A stretch of 64,000 nucleotides of DNA from Candidatus Melainabacteria bacterium (GTDB lineage: Bacteria > Cyanobacteriota > Vampirovibrionia > Obscuribacterales > Obscuribacteraceae): assembly GCA_003151275.1 (NCBI GenBank), contig PLXC01000165.1, forward strand, positions 1-64,000, given 5' to 3'. Of the stretch, positions 44,653 to 54,716 are shown piece by piece (the first letter of the stretch is position 1; each line of letters begins with the position of its first letter). The notes under the pieces are model-generated. The model saw only the letters and a program-made list of their open reading frames with translations, had not been told where the DNA came from and made no database searches. The position numbers and the translations under genes are program-made.

Positions 44653-45300
44653 CTACTGGGCCAGCTTCCCCTGCAGCATGTTGCTGATCTGGTTGCCGAG
44701 CTCTTCGTTGAAGATTTTCTTGCCTTCAGCGCTCATGCGGACCTGCGTGGTCTTCATGGCGGCGTCGTGCATCGGGCCGACGAGCGTGTTGGCGTCGTCG
44801 AGCGGCTTGAGAGTCGCTTCGATGTCGGCCAGGAGGGCGGCGACGTCCTTTTCGGCCATCAGCTTGGTGCCGACCGGGCCGAGTTGTTCGAACTGCCCCA
44901 TGATCTTGGCACGGATCGGCATGATGCCTTGGTCGAGTGGCACCGCCAGTTCGACGATCTTCTGGACCGTCGCGGTGTAGTTGTCCAGCGCGGCCTTGGC
45001 GTCAGCTTCGTTGCTGGCGTTCTTGGCGTCGATGTAGGCCTTCTCGAAGCCGGGCAGCTTGGCCAGTTCCGGCGCCAGCTGAGAGAGGGGACCGGCCACT
45101 TGGGGCACGGAGGTGATCACGCCCTTGAACTCGGTGAGCATGCCGATGGCGCCCTTGTGGTTCTGGTCGTAGATTTCGGCGGGCGTGTGCTTGGCGGCCG
45201 CGGCCGGAGCAGCGGGGGCAGTTTTCGGCGCAGCGATGGCGGAGCCCGTGATGGAGAGGGCGAGAGCGGCTGCGACCAGGATGATTGACTTGCGAATCAT
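44653..45300 (-). CDS. Exported helical protein of unknown function
   Basis: The start at ATG 45300 is favoured because AAGGAAC lies eight bases before it, whereas ATG 45306 overlaps that spacing. MIRKSIILVAAALALSITGS is a signal peptide, cut near AIAAPK. A Pro/Ala linker is followed by about 170 residues of long helices with regular Leu, such as AELVGPLSQ-like and MAEKDVAALLADIEATLKPL. No family recognised; the all-helical form suggests a periplasmic binding or sensor domain. Composition is GC-rich like its neighbours. Confidence 0.75.
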   Translation of the reverse strand: MIRKSIILVAAALALSITGSAIAAPKTAPAAPAAAAKHTPAEIYDQNHKGAIGMLTEFKGVITSVPQVAGPLSQLAPELAKLPGFEKAYIDAKNASNEADAKAALDNYTATVQKIVELAVPLDQGIMPIRAKIMGQFEQLGPVGTKLMAEKDVAALLADIEATLKPLDDANTLVGPMHDAAMKTTQVRMSAEGKKIFNEELGNQISNMLQGKLAQ

Positions 45301-45502
45301 GTTCATGTTCCTTGTCAGTTGTCGCCACTGCCGGTGGTGGCTTGAATTGTGCGAGCGTAGCCTGCGAAAGGCTGCTCGGCATCCGGCGTTACCGTCATCG
45401 GTTGATAACGGTGGTAAGGCGATGGAGCACGCAGCACTAGACCCAGCTTCAGCTGAGTCGTAGGGCCGCGTGCTACCCGTTTGTCAATGAACGGAGCAGT
45501 TG

Positions 45503-47260
45503 TTACTGCTCCTGCGTGGGATCCAGCTTGTCAACCGGCAGCAGGTCGGCGGCGTCACGCTTGGCCATTTCGGCCTCGAAGCGAGCATCGTTAACCTTGG
45601 TGCGCTCCGTCGCAATCGCCTTGATCGCCTGAACGCGCTTGTACGCTTCCAGGAGTTCGGCGGTAGCAGCATCGCGCACAGCGTCCGTCTGACCGTAGTC
45701 CTTGACCATGTCCACTGCGCGGTCAGGGATCACTCCCTTGTGCTTTGTGTCCATGCCACCGGGATAGAACTGCCCGTTGGTGACGTCGAGGCTGCCACCT
45801 TCCGGAAGACTGATTACCGGCATGATTGCACCCTTGCCAGCGCTCGCCTCGCCGATGATAACGGCGCGGTGAGTTGCCTGCAGCGCGCCGGCGAAGATCT
45901 CGGAGGCGCTGTACGAGTTGACGTTCAGGGTCACTGTAATCGGCATGTCGGCCGAAATCACAGGCAGCAGCGGATGCTCGTCGATGAAGTTCGGGTTGCG
46001 TGCCGCAGCCACTGCGTAGGACGAGTCGTAGGCAACTCGCTCCAGCATTTGCAATTTCTTGCTGGCATCAGGCTGGCCGGCAACCTTCTGGACGACCAGA
46101 CCGTAGCCGTCTTCCATCACCGTCTCGATCTGAGTGAGATTGTCCGAGCCGGGATCGCGCATCACCTGTTTCAGGATCATCCCGCGCGGCACCAGCATTT
46201 CGAGCATGCCGGTAACGTAGTCGAGCCGCCCGCCTGGATCGTCGCGGACGTCGATATCGATGCCCTTCATGCCGGCCTTTTCGGCGCCAGTGACGGCGTC
46301 GTAGAAGTCATCGATCAGGTGATCGTTGGAGAAGTTCAGAACGTTGATGTGGCGGATGCCGTCAACATCATGAATCATCACGGCACGCTCCTGCACCATG
46401 CTGCGGGTCAGCGTCAGGGTGAGCGGAATCATCTTGCCGGCGGAGTTTTTCCGCAGAACATGGAGCACAACGGATGTGCCCACGTCGCCGCGAATCAGCT
46501 TGATTGCCGCGTCCTGGTTCATTCCAGCAACCGGCGTGTCGCCGACTGATTGAATGATATCGCCGTCCTTGAGCACGCCGTCGGAGGGTCCTTCACGAAC
46601 CGGCAGATCGATCACGAGTTCGTGACCGGGTCCGATGATCGCCAGGGCGGTCATCTTGTCCATGTATTCCTTGCCGGTGATTCCCTCAGCAGGCGCGTTC
46701 GCGAAGATCGCCTTCTGAAATTCCCAGCTGTTGTTCATGCGCAGAATGGCGCCGATACCGCCCTCGAGAACGGGATGGCGGCTTTCCTTGTCGATGTTGG
46801 CAGCTTCTTGTGCGTTTTGCACAAAGTCGAAGCGCTCGTGAGTGAAGTCACGCATGCGTCGAATCAAAGCGAAGGTGTTCTTGATGCGGTCGGCGTCCGA
46901 AACTGCATCGGTCTTCAGATAGTCGGATTTCAGCCAAACGCTCGGCGCCCAGAGTTTCTCGAAGTCGGCACGCTTGGTGGCATCGGCCAAAGGCATCGAA
47001 TAGGCGCGGAAGTATTGGAAGGCGCAGGTGTATTCGTGGACGCTGTTGAACGCAGCACCGGGTGCTTTGGTGTGGCAGTCAGCGTCGATCCCCTCCGAGT
47101 CCTTGGCCTTGATCGGCGTAGCGGGTGCGGGGGGCTTTGCAGCTGTCGGGCCCTTTTTGGAGGCGTAGACAAAATCAGTAGTTGCCGGGGAGGCAGCATA
47201 GCTGTAGACCGGCAGAAGCAGGGCGACCAGGGCGGTCGTCATGCAGAGTATTGTTTTCAT
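45503..47260 (-). CDS. Exported S41-family (CtpA/Tsp-like) serine protease with PDZ domain
   Basis: A signal peptide MKTILCMTTALVALLLPVYS begins the 585-residue protein. A PDZ domain near residues 200-290 has VREGPSDGVLKDGDIIQSVG. The peptidase part has IDVRDDPGGRLDY and the Ser-Lys dyad Ser451 in VNSYSASEIF and Lys476 in SAGKGAIMPV, spaced 25 residues as in C-terminal processing proteases, then GGMDTKHKGVIPD. An additional N-terminal domain of about 180 residues has two Cys (DADCHTK and YTCAFQY) that may form a disulfide. Function would be periplasmic processing or degradation. ATG 47260 has AGGAG upstream. Confidence 0.92.
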   Translation of the reverse strand: MKTILCMTTALVALLLPVYSYAASPATTDFVYASKKGPTAAKPPAPATPIKAKDSEGIDADCHTKAPGAAFNSVHEYTCAFQYFRAYSMPLADATKRADFEKLWAPSVWLKSDYLKTDAVSDADRIKNTFALIRRMRDFTHERFDFVQNAQEAANIDKESRHPVLEGGIGAILRMNNSWEFQKAIFANAPAEGITGKEYMDKMTALAIIGPGHELVIDLPVREGPSDGVLKDGDIIQSVGDTPVAGMNQDAAIKLIRGDVGTSVVLHVLRKNSAGKMIPLTLTLTRSMVQERAVMIHDVDGIRHINVLNFSNDHLIDDFYDAVTGAEKAGMKGIDIDVRDDPGGRLDYVTGMLEMLVPRGMILKQVMRDPGSDNLTQIETVMEDGYGLVVQKVAGQPDASKKLQMLERVAYDSSYAVAAARNPNFIDEHPLLPVISADMPITVTLNVNSYSASEIFAGALQATHRAVIIGEASAGKGAIMPVISLPEGGSLDVTNGQFYPGGMDTKHKGVIPDRAVDMVKDYGQTDAVRDAATAELLEAYKRVQAIKAIATERTKVNDARFEAEMAKRDAADLLPVDKLDPTQEQ

Positions 47261-48165
47261 TTCATACTCCTAACGGTCGCAAAATAGAGTGACCGGAGTG
47301 TTGTTGTGTCGAATGCGATGCAGTTCGCGCGCAGCGCGTTTCTGTCGCTATAAATGACTCTTCAGCCCATCGACTTTGCGAAGCTGAGGTTGTCCGTAAC
47401 GTCTTGCGCATTCAATCTTCGGAAACCCAGAAGGTCCAATCTCCATCAGCGTGAGCTGTTGGGGATGTGGCTAGAGTTCGAGCGGGTGGGGGAAGTGCTG
47501 GTTGCTCGGGGTCCTGTGGGTTGAGAAGATTGATGTGTATCTATAGCTATCAAGTCTTAAGAATTGGAGCTACAAAACTTTTGTATACAGGTGTCTGTTA
47601 CATCCAGTTACCGAAAAAAATCTCTCATTTCAGGAGACCTTGTTGAATGAAAAGATGCTGACCAAAAGCAAGATACAGTGCGGGTAGTCGTCTAGTGATC
47701 AGAACACTGATCGAAGTATTAAGGGAGGATTGTAGTTTGCGCTAAGGGCCTGGTCTGACAGGCAATTCAAGTGCCCCTTGCCAAACGCAGTTTTTCAACG
47801 AGATTTGAGCTCACAAATCTGCGATGTGGCGCGAGGTATGTCCGCATCAGCACAAGCATTCCGACGAAGATTGGCGAACTGGACTGACTAAAACAACTGT
47901 ATCAAAACCAATGAGAAGTCCAGTTCTGTGAATTGCTGAGTCGCCCCAAAGAGTGGAGTGCACGCGTCCCGCGAGCTTCGAACTAAATGCGCAATCCCAG
48001 CCTGAGCGAATTGGACTGTTCATACACACAATGTCTGTCCAAGCAAAAATTTTAGCCGTGAATTCGAACTAATTCACGAATATCACACGAAGCTCGGATA
48101 TCTTGACAATGCCCTGCAATACAAATGTCTTCTCCCTCACAGCTGCCTGTGTGTGTGTGTTTAAA
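47261..48165. other. 905-bp intergenic region
   Basis: Separates the divergent protease and the alginate-lyase-like gene. It contains an inverted repeat at 48058-48077 and a TG run at 48148-48160. No gene has a ribosome site or typical composition. Confidence 0.55.
48058..48077. promoter_or_regulatory. Inverted repeat GTGAATT-CGAACT-AATTCAC
   Basis: Perfect 7-bp arms around 6 bases, about 90 bp before the start at 48166. Could be an operator or part of the leader RNA. Confidence 0.5.
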
Positions 48166-50262
48166 ATGGCTGAAAATAAATACCACGAAGTCGTTAACAG
48201 ACCCGACGTAAGCCAGTACGCTGGCTTGAGAACGAACGCTGACAGAAACGCGTGGGATGAGGTCTACAACGATCTGAAATATGGACAAACCATTGGCACG
48301 ACGGCACCAACCGCTGAAGAAAAGTTTGTCAAAGATCGTCTGCTGCCTCATCTTGAGCTAAACGAAGCGATTGATTTTGCCGCAAACGGTGGCCGAATCG
48401 ACTCCAAACCCAACGCTTTCGGTGCAAATGTCACTAATCTTGTCGCTGAAGCCCGATTGCTCGGTGTTAAAGGAGATCATCCCACCACTCAGGCAGTTGA
48501 GAAAAAGGCCGCTGACCTGTTGGGCATCAAGCCCGATCAGCTTTCACACTTAAGCCAGGCGGATAAAGAAAAATTTTGGCAGTCAGTCGGCCGACAGGCG
48601 CGCACTGAAGAACAGGCGCTGGCAGTCGGTTTGTCCAAAAACGCCACCAAACTCGAAGTTGATCAGTTGGAAAAGCGCCGCCACCTGAGTTCGCACGAAT
48701 TGATGCTAGGGTTGCCGGCCAATACTTCCAAGGCAGAACTGAAAACCGTCGAAACTTACGAAAGCCACCTCAGGGGGGTTGTAGCAAACACTGATGCCAG
48801 GTCAATGTCGGCAATTTACGACGTTCCTCCACTTCAGGGCGCATACAAAGCTCCGGACATTACTCAGCATCCGTTCGTATTTGGCTCCAAAGCTCAAATG
48901 GAAGCGTTGTTAACTGATCGCTCCACACATACGAACATCCAATTGGCTTTGCAGAATCTTGAGCAGAATGTTACGCAGGAAATTGGCAATGGCAGTGCCT
49001 ATTCAACTCCATACAATGGCAACGATATTACGCAATACATAACGAAATTCAGTTATGGGCACGATGAAGCAAATAACGCCACCAGTGTCGCTAGTGACTG
49101 CGCGATGTATTCATACTTGCATAGTTTGGATCCTACTTACGGCAATGATGCCACCGCAAAACAAGCCCAAGATTTATCAAAAAACATTCTGCTCAATTGG
49201 GCAAACGGCGGTTTTCCTAGAGATAAAAACGGCAAAGTAACCGAAAACATTTTTCAATTCACTGGCGAGAATGGACTGGCACCGCCAGATGTGGCCTTGC
49301 AAATTGGCCGTGGCATGCCTGCCTGGACTAATGCTCAAGATTTGCTAATGGCCCAGGGTGCCTTCAGCAGTGGTGAACAGCAGCAGCTGAACGGCTTTCT
49401 TGGCGGGTTGTATAACCTGATGAAGGTTGGCAACAATTACACTACTGAAAATGACTGGGGCAGCACATACCGCACCAGGTTCAGTAATCGCCAGAGCAAT
49501 GCATTGTTGGGAATGTTGTCGATTGCTGCTTTGCAGGGAAATCGATCCGAGATTGAAGACCTGGCTTACGGAGCCAAAGGAGACATTCTCGATCCGTTTA
49601 CGCGTCAGGTAGATGGAAACATTTATGGCATAAACGACCATGTCGGTAATAATTCGGGCACCAGTGGTCCTTCAAATGGCGGAGCAAAAGGACCGGACAA
49701 TAGCCAACCAACTGGTTCTCCGTCTGAATATCAAATCGGCACGGCGGCGCCTGGTGAAGTTACCGATCGCGAACGTATGGGATTAGGCAAAGTATTCGGT
49801 TACCCACTATGGTCATTGCAACAACTGAGTTTATGCGCGTCCATCTTGGATCAATATGGTTTTCATGCATCGGACTACACAGGAAACCATGGGCAATCCA
49901 TACAAATGGGAATGGAGTATTACTCTCATTATTTTTCCAAATATCTAAGCACGCATGCTAACCAGCTGCCGCCCACGTCCGACGGCACTCCTGGATACGC
50001 GCAATACGTAGGTGGCTTAACCAGCTACAGTGGCGGCGCCACCATAGACGGTACCGATCACAGCCTCGAACCGTTCGTCATTGGTCACACTATGTATCCC
50101 AACGATCCCAAAATTGATGGAGTGCTTGCCAGCGATGCGAATTTAGATGTCAGTCAAGACGGCGGTCTGGATTCACAGTTCGCGCCTGGATCTCAACAAT
50201 CGAAGATTTGGGGTGTTCTCAGTTATTTGCTGCCATATCTGCCGACAGATAGTGCGTCATAG
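48166..50262 (+). CDS. Protein resembling the alginate-lyase (alpha/alpha)-toroid
   Basis: From ATG 48166, MAENKYHEVVNRPDVSQYAG; an extension to 48103 or 48109 exists but would include an odd run of Cys-Val residues coded by TG repeats. Total 698 residues. Residues about 1-240 are charged and helical. From about 260 the sequence has helix pairs with conserved polar patches, TRFSNRQSNALLGMLSIAAL and RGMPAWTNAQDLLMAQGAF, and GYPLWSLQQLSLCASILDQY, reminiscent of PL5/PL17-type alginate lyases. Catalytic His/Tyr cannot be fixed by eye. No signal peptide. The call is a fold-level guess. Confidence 0.45.
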   Translation: MAENKYHEVVNRPDVSQYAGLRTNADRNAWDEVYNDLKYGQTIGTTAPTAEEKFVKDRLLPHLELNEAIDFAANGGRIDSKPNAFGANVTNLVAEARLLGVKGDHPTTQAVEKKAADLLGIKPDQLSHLSQADKEKFWQSVGRQARTEEQALAVGLSKNATKLEVDQLEKRRHLSSHELMLGLPANTSKAELKTVETYESHLRGVVANTDARSMSAIYDVPPLQGAYKAPDITQHPFVFGSKAQMEALLTDRSTHTNIQLALQNLEQNVTQEIGNGSAYSTPYNGNDITQYITKFSYGHDEANNATSVASDCAMYSYLHSLDPTYGNDATAKQAQDLSKNILLNWANGGFPRDKNGKVTENIFQFTGENGLAPPDVALQIGRGMPAWTNAQDLLMAQGAFSSGEQQQLNGFLGGLYNLMKVGNNYTTENDWGSTYRTRFSNRQSNALLGMLSIAALQGNRSEIEDLAYGAKGDILDPFTRQVDGNIYGINDHVGNNSGTSGPSNGGAKGPDNSQPTGSPSEYQIGTAAPGEVTDRERMGLGKVFGYPLWSLQQLSLCASILDQYGFHASDYTGNHGQSIQMGMEYYSHYFSKYLSTHANQLPPTSDGTPGYAQYVGGLTSYSGGATIDGTDHSLEPFVIGHTMYPNDPKIDGVLASDANLDVSQDGGLDSQFAPGSQQSKIWGVLSYLLPYLPTDSAS

Positions 50263-50540
50263 ATCCTTTCTGAACAATTCCGGGTGATGTAAAGTGCAAA
50301 AAGGCCAAAAAAAAGGCCAAAAAAAAACAAAAAATGTCCAGAAGGGTCGAAGAAACTGCCTAAATTCACCTGAGACGATAATTCGGCATCAAGGTGGTCT
50401 AGGCAATTTCAACGACACTGAGGACAAGTAAGACGGAGAGGTTTCCGCCTTTTTCGAAAACAAGGAGAGGTCCGACTGATAGTCAAAACCTCTCCCGGTT
50501 CTCGTAATCGCAGTTCTCGCTCGCATTCAGACCGTGTTGG
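50263..50540. other. Intergenic region between convergent genes
   Basis: Contains a doubled AAAAAGGCC near 50308-50325, a run of A, and the terminator at 50464. No gene. Confidence 0.5.
50464..50495 (-). terminator. Terminator after the acyl-CoA ligase
   Basis: GGAGAGGT (50464-50471) and ACCTCTCC (50488-50495) are perfect 8-bp arms; on the minus strand TTGTTTTC follows. Confidence 0.7.
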
Positions 50541-52460
50541 TCAGCGCTTGCGAGAGTAGATCAGGTCAATAAGACTCTTGTATGTCTCCATGACCCGTTC
50601 CGAACGAATCTTCAGAGTTGGGGTGAGCAGTCCGTTCGCGACGGTTGTTTCAACCGGCACGATCTCGTACTGACCCACTTGCTCCCAGTGCTCGAGGGTC
50701 GTGTTGGCTTTGGCCACGGCCTCCGCGACTGCTTGTATGATCACCGCATTCTTCGCATAGAACAGTGCAGCATCGCTGTCCGCAATCGTATTTGTTTTAG
50801 CCAGAAGTGCTTTGGCTGCGAGCTGATTGACGAAGATGAGAGCCCCGATGAAGGGCTTGTCGTCACCGATCGGCACCACGTATTGAACGATGGTGCTGCC
50901 ATCAAAGGCGCTCTCGATGTTTTCGGGCGAGTAGTACTTGCCCTGCTGCGTCTTGCCTTCCCGCTTCTTGCGACCGGTGATGTAGAGGTATCCATCCTCG
51001 TCCATCCAGCCCAAGTCGCCTGTATTGAACCAGCCCTCGGCGTCGAACGACTTGGCGTTGACTTCGGGCAGGTTGTGATACAGCTTGATGATGCAGGCCC
51101 CACGCAGGAAGATGATCTGCTTCTTGGGGTCCGGATTGTCCTCATTGACGACGAACTTGATCTCGACGCAGTCGATCACTTTGCCGACCGAGCCGTATCG
51201 CGAATTTTCGTCAGTCTCCGCGGCGATACCACCGGTGGTCTCAGTCATGCCGTAACCCTGGCGCAGATTGAGACCAAGCTTGTTGAAGAAGGTGATCAGC
51301 TCAGGATTGATGGCCGCGCCACCAGACATGAGCAAACGCAGACGTCCACCCAGCTTGCCGCGAATCGTCTTGAAGACAATCGCTTGGGCGAGGTGCTTAC
51401 GCAGCTTGGCAAAAGCGCCGAGGTTGGCAGTTTCGTCGAAGGCCCAGGCGATCATTTTCGCCTTGATACCAGTGGCGGTGCCGAGTTCGTGCGTGATCTT
51501 GTCTTTGATCTTGCGCCAAACCGCAGGCACACCAACGAGAATCGTTGGGCGAACCACAGGCAGCGTATCGGAGAGTTCATCAGCGCGGCAGAACGCGGTG
51601 GGAACAGCGTTCCAGAGGCACATGCCCTGACCGTTGATGCGCTCATAGACGTGAGCCAGCGGCAGATAGCTCAGGTAGGTGTCCGACTCGTTGAAGTCGA
51701 AACCATGCCGCCCCAGAGCCATACAGGCAGCGGCGATGTTGCCGTGGGTGAGAGGAACACCTTTCTGCTTGCCAGTTGATCCAGACGAGTAGATGATTGT
51801 CGCGGTGCTGTTCGGGTCGATGCTGGCGAACCGATCATAGGCGACGTGCTGATACTGGATGGTGTTGAAGAAGCGCTCGGTTGAGGCTGCGAATGACAGG
51901 GGCGGACAGTGTCCATAAGCCGCATCAGGAGATGCTTTGGCGCCGGTGTAATCAGGGGCGTTGTTCAGCGCATGCGAGAACAGCGCACGGTGGAAGTCGG
52001 ATGCGGAGAGCTGATAGAGGTCAGCCTTCTGCAGCTGCTCAGCGTCGTCGGAGAAGAGAAACTTCGCTCCGCAGTCGTTGAGAATGTCGCAAGCACCTTC
52101 AGCAGAGGTGTTCGGGTAGATGGGAACGGTAACACCGCCGAGGGTTTGCACGGCGATGTCGGTCCAGACCCATTCGGGAGAGTTCCAAGCGAGGATCGCA
52201 ACGCGATCGCCCTTGTTGAAACCATTGGTGGTCAAGTAAGCCATGAATTCAGCGACGAGGTGTCCGCAGTCATTCCAGCTCAGGGTGCGATAAGGCTTGG
52301 CCTTAACCTGAGCGGAAACTGGAACAGCGTGGGTCATGCCACTTGTGAAGAGATAGGTCTCGGTGGGAGCCTGATTCTTCACGAACACCGCTGGTTTGTC
52401 TGGCTTCTCGAAAACGTGCGTCCAGAATCGGCGCACTAGCGATTCGTTATGATTTGCCAT
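50541..52460 (-). CDS. Long-chain acyl-CoA synthetase (AMP-forming)
   Basis: Activates fatty acids with ATP and CoA. ATG 52460, with TTGGAGC upstream, gives MANHNESLVRRFWTHVFEKP (639 residues). The AMP-binding P-loop is TIIYSSGSTGKQKGV, followed by GYGMTETTGG, then GWFNTGDLGWMDEDGYLYITGRKK and a C-terminal lysine-rich part. This layout matches the long-chain ligase (FadD15-like) subclass rather than acetyl-CoA synthetase. It is divergent from the patatin gene and visibly GC-rich. Confidence 0.92.
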   Translation of the reverse strand: MANHNESLVRRFWTHVFEKPDKPAVFVKNQAPTETYLFTSGMTHAVPVSAQVKAKPYRTLSWNDCGHLVAEFMAYLTTNGFNKGDRVAILAWNSPEWVWTDIAVQTLGGVTVPIYPNTSAEGACDILNDCGAKFLFSDDAEQLQKADLYQLSASDFHRALFSHALNNAPDYTGAKASPDAAYGHCPPLSFAASTERFFNTIQYQHVAYDRFASIDPNSTATIIYSSGSTGKQKGVPLTHGNIAAACMALGRHGFDFNESDTYLSYLPLAHVYERINGQGMCLWNAVPTAFCRADELSDTLPVVRPTILVGVPAVWRKIKDKITHELGTATGIKAKMIAWAFDETANLGAFAKLRKHLAQAIVFKTIRGKLGGRLRLLMSGGAAINPELITFFNKLGLNLRQGYGMTETTGGIAAETDENSRYGSVGKVIDCVEIKFVVNEDNPDPKKQIIFLRGACIIKLYHNLPEVNAKSFDAEGWFNTGDLGWMDEDGYLYITGRKKREGKTQQGKYYSPENIESAFDGSTIVQYVVPIGDDKPFIGALIFVNQLAAKALLAKTNTIADSDAALFYAKNAVIIQAVAEAVAKANTTLEHWEQVGQYEIVPVETTVANGLLTPTLKIRSERVMETYKSLIDLIYSRKR

Positions 52461-53468
52461 TGTGTTTGCTCCAAGCCGGAGGACCGGCTCATTTGAGAGA
52501 GGCTCGAACAGTTGACTGGCTGCTCGGGTTGTCCTTGGACAAACCGGGCTAGCTGTCAGGCTGTGTTTCGACGCGCACTCAGAACGGATAGAACTTGAAC
52601 AGGACAAAACCTAAGTTCACGCACCATAATCAGCACCAGACCACTTCAAACGAGGTAGGGCAAGCGATGGCAGCGAGTAGTTGGGCTTTGTAGGGAAAGT
52701 TAAGTAAGTGAGAGAAGAAGAAAGGAAAATAGAGACGTATTCAAGCTACACGACTGTTTATTCAAGGTTCAAATAGAAATCAAAGACATCTCAGGCACGC
52801 GGAACGTCTACCACCGATTCTCTGTAATTGAGTATTTATGCCGTTCTCTCCGCTAAAAGAATGTCGGCAGGAGCAGTGATTGTAACGAAACGGTTGCAAA
52901 GATGACAAAGCACCGTAAAATGTGATCCGCTCCATATGGCTGAGCGCATCGTAATTTGTGCATTACAACAAACGCAGGCTGACGCATCTTTACAACTTGA
53001 TATTCGCGCCTATCTTTGGTGTTGCATCTGGTGGCAGATCGTAGTTCGAAAACAAGCTGGATCGATGCCGGACCCGCTAGACACTGCAGTCTGCGTCCGC
53101 ACGACTGAGGAGGAGGACGCCTGCGCCCCGGAAGTACGCGCCAGGCACGCTCCTCTTGAGATCCTGTTGTTGCATATCTAGTTGAGTTGAGCTAATTGCT
53201 TAGTGCATATCCGTGCAGCTTTTTAGTTCAACTGTTTCTCAGCTCTTACTTACTACTAAAGCTTGTTACTGACTAGATCAGGTTCATAGGATGTGTGAGT
53301 CATCTGTCTTTTCTTTTTCCCGAACCACTCTAACCCAACTACCCTTTTTCCAAGCCTATTCCTAATCACCCCATATCAACCTCGTTTTAAACGAGGCTCA
53401 CAACCAGCACCGATGGACTTTTCTTCCGCCTGCGTGCGGCCATTGGTCTGAAAATAGAGGAGCGCGCC
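52461..53468. other. 1-kb divergent region between acyl-CoA ligase and patatin genes
   Basis: Must hold promoters for both lipid genes. Half-site AAACGAGG at 52648-52655 repeats one arm of the 17-bp palindrome at 53380-53396. The open frame at 52936-53181 lacks a ribosome site and is not called. Confidence 0.6.
53380..53396. promoter_or_regulatory. 17-bp perfect palindrome CCTCGTTT-T-AAACGAGG
   Basis: Lies 72 bp upstream of the patatin start, ahead of the patatin-thiolase-FadB run. Its size and symmetry fit a TetR- or GntR-like fatty-acid regulator. One arm recurs at 52648-52655, on the side of the acyl-CoA ligase. Confidence 0.55.
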
Positions 53469-54530
53469 ATGAAGCCAACTAAAGGCTCAAGTGCTCGCCA
53501 ACTTTCCGCTTCAGATCAGATTCACCTGGTTTGCAGCAGCGGAGGTTCTCGAGCGATTTTAGGTAGCGCTGGAGCGATTGCCGCCCTTGACCAGGCGGGA
53601 CTCAAAGACTTCGTGTCGATTGGTGGAATCAGTGGCGGGTCAATTCCGACTGCGATGTTCGCAGCCGGACTCGGCTCAACTGAAACTCTCCGCCTCGCCG
53701 TCGACATCGATTTTTCCAGCATGCTCACCCGTCACGGCAGTATTGCTCGCATTCTTCTCGCCTACATGATGCAGGGTCGCCTCGCTCAAACTCGTCCGCG
53801 CAAGGGCGTAATGAGCTCGGAGAAACTCGGCGTGTATCTCGATGAGAAAGTGCCAGTCTGGCCGGATCGCTACTGGACTATGGCAGTCCAGGGCGAAAAC
53901 AAGATTTATTTCACCCAAGATGGTGTTTTTGAGCTGACGCCTGACGGCAAGCGCAACGTTCTCTCCAACAAGCCTGCCCCTCTCGGTCTGGCTGTTCGAG
54001 CAAGCTGTGCTGTTCCAGGCATCATCTCCGCTGTTCCCTACAAGGGCCGCTTTCTTTTCGACGGTGCCTTGACTCGCGAAGGGCGTTGCCCGATCGCACT
54101 TCCGATTGCGCACAAAGGTGCACTGCCGGAAAACATCATCGCCGTCGACGCTGGCGACGATGACAGCAAGATGTCTCAACGCATCACGCGTCTCTGGGGC
54201 ATTCTCTGCGGTGGCAACTGTGTTCCTCACGTTGAGGAAAAAGTGCTCACCGAGAAAGACGTTGCAGTGCTGATCAAGCCCGATCTGGGCTTCTTCCGCT
54301 CGCTGCAGTTCACTCTCACCCGCGACCAGAAGTGGCGCGCCGTCATGGCGGGCTACGTGGCCACGGTGAAGCAGTTGAAGAAAGCAAAACTACTCGAAGG
54401 CGAACAACTGGAGAAGATGCAAGTCGTCGTCTCCGCATTCCAGCGCATCGAGTCCATGTGCAAATTCTCGGAAGAGGGCGTCTTGACGCGGCTCACCGAG
54501 CAGCTCATGCGTGAGCACAAGTTGTTCTGA
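53469..54530 (+). CDS. Patatin-like phospholipase
   Basis: A 353-residue lipid acyl hydrolase. The oxyanion region is SSGGSRAILG, with Ser55 in the GISGGS nucleophile elbow and Asp198 in FLFDGALT, giving the patatin Ser-Asp dyad. ATG 53469 has GAGGAG upstream. There is no signal peptide, so it should act on cytoplasmic or membrane-inner lipids. Located before thiolase and FadB genes, it can supply fatty acids to beta-oxidation. A cytoplasmic bacterial patatin could also degrade storage lipid or serve in defence; no cyclase or defence gene is near. Confidence 0.92.
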   Translation: MKPTKGSSARQLSASDQIHLVCSSGGSRAILGSAGAIAALDQAGLKDFVSIGGISGGSIPTAMFAAGLGSTETLRLAVDIDFSSMLTRHGSIARILLAYMMQGRLAQTRPRKGVMSSEKLGVYLDEKVPVWPDRYWTMAVQGENKIYFTQDGVFELTPDGKRNVLSNKPAPLGLAVRASCAVPGIISAVPYKGRFLFDGALTREGRCPIALPIAHKGALPENIIAVDAGDDDSKMSQRITRLWGILCGGNCVPHVEEKVLTEKDVAVLIKPDLGFFRSLQFTLTRDQKWRAVMAGYVATVKQLKKAKLLEGEQLEKMQVVVSAFQRIESMCKFSEEGVLTRLTEQLMREHKLF

Positions 54531-54716
54531 GCTGAGAATCAGCTGATGACGAAATACTTCTCATCGGCTGGTTTTCAGCAGGAACGCCTGGCAACACGAA
54601 GGTTTCAAACTGGGATAAAGTAATTTCTGTGCTGGTGTCATTTATCCAGCACAAAACTGTATAGAACGCGAGTTTCCTCACCCGAACACTTCGCAGTTCT
54701 CCAAAGGAGAATTCCA

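Noticed and set aside
44530..47287. Several long plus-strand open frames (44530-45288, 45500-46549, 46550-47287)
   Set aside because: They are antisense to the secreted protein and the S41 protease, whose signal peptides and catalytic motifs are clear. Long antisense frames are common where G+C is high.
50679..51779. 366-residue plus-strand open frame
   Set aside because: Antisense to the acyl-CoA ligase, with Leu/Arg/Asp shadow composition.
32960..52215. GCGATCGC (cyanobacterial HIP1-like octamer)
   Set aside because: Only isolated occurrences were noticed (near 32967 and 52205); this is not the high density known from many cyanobacteria.
52936..53181. 81-residue plus-strand open frame in the divergent lipid region
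   Set aside because: No ribosome site and no family; it covers a probable promoter area.
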